A stretch of 28,826 nucleotides of DNA, from positions 1 through 28,826 of the forward strand of contig DAOUFU010000033.1 in the NCBI GenBank assembly GCA_034429275.1. The letters run 5' to 3'. The notes beneath the pieces were generated by a model that had not been told where the DNA came from, did no database searches, and saw nothing but the letters and a program-made list of their open reading frames with translations. The stretch is from DAOUFU01 sp034429275. Its GTDB lineage: Bacteria > Chloroflexota > Anaerolineae > Aggregatilineales > Aggregatilineaceae. Position numbers and translations under genes: made by a program. The first letter of the stretch is position 1. Every line of letters starts with the position of its first letter. Positions 23,057 through 28,826 of the stretch are shown here, one piece after another.

Positions 23057-23881
23057 TCACAGATTGCGCGCGTGAACCGCCCACGACAGCCCGGCCCATT
23101 CGTCGAGGCTGAGCGTCTCGGCCCGGCGCTGCGGGTCGATGTGGGCGGCATCCAGCAAGGCATCCACTTCAGGTTTTTGCACGCCCAGCCCGCTGCTAAG
23201 TGCGTTGCGGAGCTGCTTACGCTTTTGCCCGAAGCCCGCCTTCACCACCCGGAAAAACAGCCGCTCGTCCGGCACGGCCACGCGCGGTTGATTCGCAACA
23301 TCTACCCGCACCACTGCCGACTCGACATCCGGGCGCGGCCAGAACACCCCCGGACTCAGCCGCATCACAATGTGGGGTGTGCCATAGAACTGCACGCTGA
23401 CCGCCAGCAGGCTCATCTCGCCCGGCGCGGCTACCATGCGTTCGGCCACTTCGCGCTGCACCGTGATCACGATCCGCTGCGGACGTGGCGGTTGTTCGAG
23501 CAGGTGGCGCACGATCGCGCTGGTGATGTAGTACGGCAGGTTGGCGACCACGCTATAGGGCTGGCTGCCCACCAGGCCTCCCAGATCAACGGCCAGGATG
23601 TCGGCGTGCAGCACAGAGACATGGGACTGCCCGGCGAATTCCTCTTGCAGCAGCGGCACCAGCCGGTCATCCAGTTCAACGGCGATCACACGCCCGGCTG
23701 CCCGCGCCAGCAGGCGAGTCAGGTTGCCGGTGCCGGGACCGATCTCCAGCACGGTTGACTCTCTCGTGAGTTCGGCGCTGGCAACGATTTTTTCGAGCGT
23801 GTGGGGATCGTGAAGGAAATTCTGTCCGAGGCTCTTTTTGGGCGTGATGGCGCGCTGCATCAGGCGTTGGTGGTCATTCAT
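23057..23881 (-). CDS. rsmA: 16S rRNA (adenine-N6) dimethyltransferase
   Basis: 274 residues, the usual length for RsmA/KsgA, which dimethylates two adjacent adenines in helix 45 of 16S rRNA during small-subunit assembly. Visible motifs are K-K-S-L-G-Q-N-F-L at the N-terminus, S-adenosylmethionine motif E-I-G-P-G-T-G, the D-A-D-I segment, and catalytic N-L-P-Y. The start codon overlaps the stop of the upstream DUF348 gene (ATGA), so the two are translationally coupled. The same gene pairing, rpfB-ksgA or yabE...ksgA, is known in Actinobacteria and Firmicutes. Confidence 0.96.
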   Translation of the reverse strand: MNDHQRLMQRAITPKKSLGQNFLHDPHTLEKIVASAELTRESTVLEIGPGTGNLTRLLARAAGRVIAVELDDRLVPLLQEEFAGQSHVSVLHADILAVDLGGLVGSQPYSVVANLPYYITSAIVRHLLEQPPRPQRIVITVQREVAERMVAAPGEMSLLAVSVQFYGTPHIVMRLSPGVFWPRPDVESAVVRVDVANQPRVAVPDERLFFRVVKAGFGQKRKQLRNALSSGLGVQKPEVDALLDAAHIDPQRRAETLSLDEWAGLSWAVHARNL

Positions 23882-24813
23882 GGGGCACTCGCCAGGGTAT
23901 CATAGAACCACCAGAGCGAGGCCGACTCTTCGGTGAGCGACGGCTCGGTCTGGCTTTGGGGGATGCGCTCGACGACGCGCACCAGGTGGATCACCATATC
24001 GGCGCGGAGCGGCGTGTCGAGTGGCGGGATCGTGTAATCGCTGCCCACCGGGGCCAGCCCGATACCCGCCAGCGCATCGGCGACGGTCGGGCCGCAGGCG
24101 CGTGTCATCAACCGCCGCCCATCGGCCACGATGGTCACCGGCTGCGAGCGCTCAATGTGAACCGTCATCCCGTCGCGGATGGGGGTGCTGAGATCGGGCG
24201 TCACGCGGTCGGCCAGGAACAGCGCCAGCCCGGCCTCATCAAGCGCTCGCCCTACATCGGCCTGAGTCGTGTCGAGCACCAGTTGGCGATCACCATCCGT
24301 CACGGTGATCCGGGCGCTGGGCAGCAGCCAGATGTGCTGTGGAGCGGCGGTCCAGGGGCGCGAAGTGACCGTCGCGCGGTCAAAGCTCGCCCCATCGACC
24401 ACAATCCGGTCGTTGGGGCCAGGATCAAGCCCCTGCCCGGTCAGAATGGTCATGGGATCGCGCGCCAGGGTGCGCACAGTCCAGGCCGAGTCCCCGGCAG
24501 CCAGTGAGACGGTGTGCGCTTTGCGCACGGTGATCGTCATGCCGTCGCGGAGGCGCGTGTCGGGGCCGGGCGATACACTGTCTTCGGGTTCGAGGGTGAT
24601 CTGAACCTCGCTCAGCAGCGCGCCTACCGTCTCGGCGCGCGTATGGAAGTGGCGCACCTGGTCGCCGCTGTCGATGGTGACACGGGTCAGCACCAGGCGG
24701 GATGTGGCCCACGCTGCTCCACCCACCGTCACCACGACCAGCGCACCGGCAGCCAGGGTGCGCCAGCGTTTGGACGCAGGCGCGGGACGGCTGGAGTCCT
24801 GTTGAGCGGTCAT
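23878..24813 (-). CDS. DUF348 (YabE/RpfB-like) membrane-anchored protein without G5 or catalytic domain
   Basis: 311 residues. One transmembrane helix (about 19-40) is followed by DUF348-type ubiquitin-like modules. Clear ones are near 44-97 and in two successive copies near 168-285, with L-R-D-G-M-T-I-T-V, I-R-D-G-M-T-V-H-I and L-R-A-D-M-V-I-H-L marking their ends; a more diverged unit lies between. RpfB/YabE proteins normally continue into a G5 domain and a lytic or 3D domain. Here the chain ends 29 residues after V-V-E-R-I, so those parts are missing. ATG 24813 is chosen because a longer reading would run through the SRP RNA gene; GGTGGGA is about ten bases upstream. It is coupled to rsmA by a four-base overlap. 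It probably acts in the cell envelope, but without a visible active site. Confidence 0.82.
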   Translation of the reverse strand: MTAQQDSSRPAPASKRWRTLAAGALVVVTVGGAAWATSRLVLTRVTIDSGDQVRHFHTRAETVGALLSEVQITLEPEDSVSPGPDTRLRDGMTITVRKAHTVSLAAGDSAWTVRTLARDPMTILTGQGLDPGPNDRIVVDGASFDRATVTSRPWTAAPQHIWLLPSARITVTDGDRQLVLDTTQADVGRALDEAGLALFLADRVTPDLSTPIRDGMTVHIERSQPVTIVADGRRLMTRACGPTVADALAGIGLAPVGSDYTIPPLDTPLRADMVIHLVRVVERIPQSQTEPSLTEESASLWWFYDTLASAP

Positions 24814-24854
24814 AGTCGTCAGTCCCACCAATACAACGGCGGCGATTGCGGGCA

Positions 24855-24968
24855 CGCTGCTCGGGCCAGGCACTCCTGCGGCACCCAGGGGAAAGCCCTT
24901 AGTGCTGCTGCCTTCCGGCCCTGACACGGTTCGGACGCCCTGCCGCGCAGGACCCAGTCCGAGCAGCC
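24855..24968 (-). ncRNA. ffs: Signal recognition particle RNA, small bacterial type
   Basis: On the minus strand the apical helix 8 consensus is present: GTGTCAGGGCCGGAAGGCAG, with the GGAA tetraloop, followed by CAGCA. The ends pair as a 9-bp helix (24959-24967 with 24856-24864, GCTGCTCGG/CCGAGCAGC). The length of about 114 bases fits the 4.5S-type RNA that binds Ffh for membrane targeting. The exact ends are approximate. A consensus promoter lies about 60 bases upstream. No terminator is seen before the next gene, so it may be processed from a longer transcript. Confidence 0.93.
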
Positions 24969-25035
24969 TGCCAGTAATCCACCGCCGACGGACGCAATCG
25001 GGTTATTCTTCATCCACCAGACTGCATTGAGCTGA

Positions 25036-25064
25036 AGTCTAGCGAATTCGCCCAGGCTTGTCAA
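25036..25064 (-). promoter_or_regulatory. Promoter for SRP RNA and the downstream DUF348-rsmA genes
   Basis: On the minus strand, TTGACA (25059-25064, perfect consensus) and TAGACT (25036-25041) are separated by exactly 17 bases. The predicted start near 25029 is about 60 bases upstream of the SRP RNA body. Confidence 0.8.
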
Positions 25065-25392
25065 CGGTTTCCCGTTCGTGAACAGCCCGCATCCCTCTGT
25101 TTCTGGGTGCAGGGAACAACGGCTCCCTGCCAGGGGCAAGGCGCTGCCCCGCAGCCTCACGCTCCGAAGATGAGATCGACCCTCCGGTTCGCCGCGCAGC
25201 GCGACCACTTCAAGCTTTGTGCTGCACTTGGCGGTAAAATAGGGTAACAACAGTTTTTTCCACCTGCCAAGGCGGTTTGCTGTTCGAGGCGAATCCCGAC
25301 GTTAGCGATGGCACCCAAAAGTTGTGCTGTGTTAGGCAACCGGTCCTTACGATACTCATCTTTTGGCGGAATTGATTAACAGGATTGATGTG
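25065..25392. other. Intergenic region before the large sensor kinase
   Basis: No gene is seen. Two adjacent perfect hairpins lie at 25109-25115 with 25124-25130 (7 bp) and 25133-25138 with 25145-25150 (6 bp). TAAAAT within 25230-25245 could be a plus-strand -10 box, but no good -35 is placed for it. AGGA at 25381-25384 is the kinase ribosome-binding site. Confidence 0.45.
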
Positions 25393-27564
25393 ATGGCCAG
25401 ACGCAGCAGCGATGATCACCGCACCCAAGAATTGCTCGATTTTCAAGCCAAGCTCAAAAGCCTGCACGAGATCAACGGGATACTCTCCAAAACCGAGTCG
25501 CTCGATGAGTTTTGCCGCCTGGTGATCGAGTTGGGCCGCAGCCGCCTGGGCTTCGACCGCCTGGGATTGTGGTTTTTGACCGACGATCGCAAGGCGGTGC
25601 TTGGTGCGTTTGGCACGGACGAGCAGGGGCAAATCCGCGATGAGCGCGGTCGGCGAATTGAGCTGCTGCCGGAACATCTCACCGGAGGAATGCTCGAACC
25701 TGGCGGACAACATACCTACCTGGCCAACATGCCGCTGCTCAATGACAGAGCCGAAGTCGTCGGATATGGCGACCTGGTACGCGGCAACCTGTGGGATGGT
25801 GAGCAAATCCTGGGGTGGCTGAATGCCGATAACCTGATCCGCCGCGAGCCGTGGACGGATTACCAGATCGAGCTTCTTGGGCTGTATGCGTCGCTGATCG
25901 GCCAGCTTGTGACGCGCAAGCGGATCGATAAAGAAATCAAGGCCAAAGAAGCAGAAGCGCGGCAGTTCCAGGACAAATTGAGGGCGCTCCACGAGGTGAC
26001 TTCGGAACTCTCGCAGACCGGGTCCTTCGACGATTTATGCCGGCGCGCGGTCGAACTGGGGCACAGCAAGCTGGGCTTTGACCGCCTGGGGCTGTGGTTT
26101 TTTGATGCCGATCCGAAGTATATGATCGGCTCATTCGGCATTGACGAATTCGGCCAGATTCGCGACGAACGCCACCAGCGGCTGTTGATCCAGTCGGGCG
26201 AATATGCGCAAGAAATGCTCGACGGGCGCGTTTTCGCGGCCACCCGCGACGATGTGCCCCTCTACAACGATCGCCACGAGGTGGTGGGATACGGCTGGAA
26301 AGCCGTCGCGCAGATGTGGGACCGCGAACGGAATGTGGGCTGGATTTCCACCGATAACCTGCTGAGCCACAAGCCGCAGACAAACTACGAGTTGGTGCTG
26401 CTTTCGCTGTATGCCGATACGCTGGGGCACCTGGCGACAGTCCGCAAGGCGGAAGAAGCCCTGGCTGCCGAGCGTACCATGCTGCGGACGATCATCGACA
26501 CCGTGCCGGATTTTATTTATGTCAAGGATACCGAGTCGCGCTTCACCCTGGTCAACAAAGCCTGCTGGCAGGATACACCGGGCGCGACCTCCGAAAGCGA
26601 TCTGCTGGGAAAAACCGATGCCGATATCCTGCCGCCCGAATATGCCGAGCGTTTCATGGCGGATGATCGACAGGTGATCACGACCGGCAGCAGCATCACG
26701 ACGGTTGAGGAACCCGGCAGACCGAAAGAAACCGGCCCGGCCATCCTGCTCACCACAAAAGTGCCCCTGCGCGACCTGCACAACCGCATCATCGGGTTGG
26801 TCGGCGTCTCGCACGATATCTCCGAGCTAAAACGTATCCAGCAGCAGACGCTGGAGCTGGCGGTGGAGCGAGAGCGCGTGAATGTGCTGCGCGAATCTAT
26901 CACGAACATCTCGCACGATTTGCGGACGCCGCTGGCTACCATCAAATCGCTGTTGTATGTGTTGGAGCACATCTCTGACCCTATCCAGCAGGCAGACAAG
27001 CTGCAGGGCATCAAACGCCAGACGATCCTGTTGGAGCATCGCATTCAGGAACTGCTCTATTCTGCCCGGCTGGAGAATGCGGAAGGCATCGATCACCAAC
27101 CTGTTAATCTAAATACATTGTGCATTCGGGTGGCGGACAGCTTTGTTTCACTGGCGGAAGACAGGACTCTGACGCTGACGATGGACCTGCACCCCGATCT
27201 CCCGGATGTTTTGGGTGACGAGGGCGATCTGGAACGGGTGTTGAGCAATCTGCTGCAGAACGCGGTCACCTATACCCCGAACGGCGGCTCGATCCGGCTG
27301 CGGACGTTCACGCAGGCGGACGAGGTGGGCCTGGAGGTGGCCGATACGGGCGTCGGGATCAGTGCAGACGACCTGCCGTACATCTTCGATCACTTTTTCC
27401 GGGTGGATAAATCTCGCTCGATGGACAAGGGCGGCATGGGGCTGGGGCTGGCCATCGTCAAGCGCATCGTAGAGATGCACGGCGGCAGGGTCCAGGTCGA
27501 GAGCACCATTGGGCGAGGCAGCATTTTTCGCGTGCTGCTGCCGCTGCCACCGGTTTCCGGGTAA
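25393..27564 (+). CDS. Soluble sensor histidine kinase with two GAF-like modules and a PAS domain
   Basis: 723 residues, no transmembrane helix. Two tandem copies of the same roughly 155-residue GAF-like module start at residues 20 and 195, each with L-G-F-D-R-L-G-L-W-F and later G-Q-I-R-D-E-R. A PAS domain follows (about 360-480). HisKA has His508 (S-H-D-L-R-T-P), and the ATPase domain shows N-L-L-Q-N-A, D-T-G-V-G-I and G-M-G-L-G-L. Catalytic motifs are complete. ATG 25393 is preferred to TTG 25363 because AGGA lies eight bases upstream. No response regulator adjoins it. Ligands of the sensor modules are unknown. A strong hairpin ends the gene. Confidence 0.9.
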   Translation: MARRSSDDHRTQELLDFQAKLKSLHEINGILSKTESLDEFCRLVIELGRSRLGFDRLGLWFLTDDRKAVLGAFGTDEQGQIRDERGRRIELLPEHLTGGMLEPGGQHTYLANMPLLNDRAEVVGYGDLVRGNLWDGEQILGWLNADNLIRREPWTDYQIELLGLYASLIGQLVTRKRIDKEIKAKEAEARQFQDKLRALHEVTSELSQTGSFDDLCRRAVELGHSKLGFDRLGLWFFDADPKYMIGSFGIDEFGQIRDERHQRLLIQSGEYAQEMLDGRVFAATRDDVPLYNDRHEVVGYGWKAVAQMWDRERNVGWISTDNLLSHKPQTNYELVLLSLYADTLGHLATVRKAEEALAAERTMLRTIIDTVPDFIYVKDTESRFTLVNKACWQDTPGATSESDLLGKTDADILPPEYAERFMADDRQVITTGSSITTVEEPGRPKETGPAILLTTKVPLRDLHNRIIGLVGVSHDISELKRIQQQTLELAVERERVNVLRESITNISHDLRTPLATIKSLLYVLEHISDPIQQADKLQGIKRQTILLEHRIQELLYSARLENAEGIDHQPVNLNTLCIRVADSFVSLAEDRTLTLTMDLHPDLPDVLGDEGDLERVLSNLLQNAVTYTPNGGSIRLRTFTQADEVGLEVADTGVGISADDLPYIFDHFFRVDKSRSMDKGGMGLGLAIVKRIVEMHGGRVQVESTIGRGSIFRVLLPLPPVSG

Positions 27565-27570
27565 AACCAA

Positions 27571-27596
27571 CGACGGGAGGGGTAAGCCTCCCGTCG
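27571..27596. terminator. Bidirectional hairpin terminator
   Basis: Perfect 10-bp stem (27571-27580 with 27587-27596, six-base loop) is followed by CTTTGTG on the plus strand. It sits between the convergent stops of the kinase and the repeat protein. Confidence 0.8.
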
Positions 27597-27630
27597 CTTT
27601 GTGTAGCTCAGCGCGGCTGGCGCGCCCCCG

Positions 27631-28826
27631 TCAGTTCACCAGGATGACCGTCCCGGCATCGGGGATGGTGGTGCAGGTCAGGAAACCGCTGCGCCAGCTT
27701 TCGGTCCACTGAGGCGTGCGAGGCTGACCGGTGACGCTCAGGAACAGGGTGTTCCCGGCACCGCGCAGGCAGATCGTGACCGGCCCATCGATGGAGACCA
27801 TTGGGACATAGCCGCCATCGGTGTGCATCCCAAAGACCTCAACCGCCTGCAGGATATTCAGCCCCAGTACTTCGGGGATACCGATTTCAGCCGGCGGACG
27901 GACGAATTCGCCGTTCTCGACCATGACCCGGCAGAAGACATCTGCGCCGGTGGGGATGGCGGCATTGGGCACCGAGGCATAGACCACGCTGTTCGGCTCG
28001 CCGCCGATGTCGCGACAGGACGGGACCGGCTTCCACACCGTGACCCGCACATAAGCGCGCGCGGTGCCGCCCAGGCTGTCGACGACGGTGTAGGAAAAGA
28101 TGTCTTCCCCGGCGAAGCCTTCATCGGGCGTATAGATGATGCTGTCTCCGATCGAATCCACCGTGCCATTCTGTGCCTGCGTGAACCCGTTGATCCAGGC
28201 ATCGGCGGGCACGGTGTCGTTGCTCAGCAGCGCGGCGGCGGTGGTGGTGGCAGGCGTGTCACGCCCGGTGATCAGGATGTCGTCGCGCGCGATCATGCCC
28301 CCTGGGTTGTACAGCTCGCCGCCCTGCAGCACGGTGATCGTGACGGTCGCCGGCTCGCTGTAGTTGATCCCATCCGTCGCCTGGTAGGTGAAGGTATCCA
28401 CCCCAAAGAAACCGTCGTCGGGGAAGTAGGTGAACGAGCCGTTCGGGTTGAGGATCAGGCCGCCATGCAGCGGATCGTCACCCAGCACGGCGAGCAGCGG
28501 GTCACCATTGGGGTCGGTATCGTTGCCCAGCAGCCCTGGCGCATCGATCGTCAGGGGCGTTTCCTGCGGAGTATGGTAGTCATCATCGACGGCGACCGGC
28601 ACATCATCGACCGCGCCAATATCAATCGTCACGGTGGCCACATTGCTGTTGGACGCGCCATCGTTGGCCATGTAGGTGAAGGTATCGACGCCGGTGAAGG
28701 CGAGGTTGGGCGTATAGGGGAACGAGCCATCCGGGCTAAGCGACAGCGCACCGTGGCCCGGCCCTGCGACCAGGACCGCCGCCAGCGGATCGTCTTCTTC
28801 ATCGGTGTCGTTGTCGAGCACGCCAT
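27631..28826 (-). CDS. Extracellular multi-repeat (Ig/cadherin-like) protein, C-terminal part
   Basis: At least 397 residues; the gene runs off the right edge of the window, so the start is not seen. About three cadherin/bacterial-Ig-like repeats of some 95 residues are present. Each has a N-D-T linker, G-S-F-x-Y or I-Y-T-P, then D-x-F-x-Y and a closing A-T-V-T-I-type strand. Such repeats occur in large secreted adhesins or matrix proteins and often bind calcium through their Asp-rich loops. The last 129 residues (27634-28020) are a different module with four cysteines and no sortase or membrane anchor motif. The ligand is unknown. Confidence 0.82.
   Translation of the reverse strand, partial: GVLDNDTDEEDDPLAAVLVAGPGHGALSLSPDGSFPYTPNLAFTGVDTFTYMANDGASNSNVATVTIDIGAVDDVPVAVDDDYHTPQETPLTIDAPGLLGNDTDPNGDPLLAVLGDDPLHGGLILNPNGSFTYFPDDGFFGVDTFTYQATDGINYSEPATVTITVLQGGELYNPGGMIARDDILITGRDTPATTTAAALLSNDTVPADAWINGFTQAQNGTVDSIGDSIIYTPDEGFAGEDIFSYTVVDSLGGTARAYVRVTVWKPVPSCRDIGGEPNSVVYASVPNAAIPTGADVFCRVMVENGEFVRPPAEIGIPEVLGLNILQAVEVFGMHTDGGYVPMVSIDGPVTICLRGAGNTLFLSVTGQPRTPQWTESWRSGFLTCTTIPDAGTVILVN

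Noticed and set aside
24814..24927. N-terminal extension of the DUF348 protein to an upstream start
   Set aside because: It would be translated from the 3' part of the SRP RNA, is low in plausibility, and the transmembrane segment fits a start at 24813.
25363..25392. TTG start for the large sensor kinase
   Set aside because: ATG 25393 has a well-spaced AGGA; the TTG has none.
24968..25392. tRNA or transposon remnant in the gap before the sensor kinase
   Set aside because: No T-loop consensus, cloverleaf, transposase fragment or target-site duplication could be found.
1..28826. CRISPR array or insertion sequence anywhere in the window
   Set aside because: No regularly spaced direct repeats with spacers, and no transposase or terminal inverted repeats were recognised by reading.

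Overview
The window reads as a chromosomal segment of a GC-rich bacterium, most likely a Chloroflexota (Anaerolineae-like) member. Support comes from gene content: a NurA / stand-alone HAS-barrel / HerA cluster, a DUF348 protein joined to rsmA, GAF-rich cytoplasmic histidine kinases, a LysM-M23 protein with one membrane anchor, and large Ig/cadherin-repeat surface proteins. Two Gram-positive-style LexA boxes also fit, since that motif type is known in Dehalococcoides. The phylum is inferred from content; no rRNA or marker gene settles it. No mobile element, CRISPR array, tRNA or rRNA was recognised.

Region 1 (1-9600) is a carbohydrate-use block. It holds the tail of a GH4-type glycosidase, a Gfo/Idh/MocA dehydrogenase and a convergent class II aldolase. 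A complete YtfQRT-YjfF-like sugar ABC importer follows: two paralogous binding proteins flank a LacI-family repressor, then come a double-domain ATPase and two permeases. The second binding-protein gene has a sigma70-type promoter whose start point is covered by the palindrome GTGAGCGCTCAC. This is the core of the symmetric lac operator. The repressor next door carries the same three specificity residues as E. coli LacI (Tyr, Gln, Arg), so regulator and site can be paired from sequence.

Region 2 (9600-13000) holds a membrane hybrid-free histidine kinase, two stand-alone receiver proteins and a small four-helix membrane protein. The coding sequence of that small protein contains a textbook intrinsic terminator.

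Region 3 (13000-17760) is on the minus strand: nurA, a HAS-barrel gene, herA, then a secreted alpha/beta hydrolase. These are DNA end-processing genes. The nurA and herA promoters each carry a LexA-box-like sequence.

Region 4 (17900-25030) holds a LysM/M23 cell-wall protein with four cytoplasmic AEEPP..ADDT repeats, DNA polymerase III delta-prime, a convergent GAF histidine kinase, a lipoprotein, and a minus-strand unit of SRP RNA, DUF348 protein and rsmA. A possible small RNA lies at about 22000-22114.

Region 5 (25030-28826) holds a second large sensor kinase with a duplicated GAF-like module, and the C-terminal part of a multi-repeat extracellular protein ending in a four-cysteine module.
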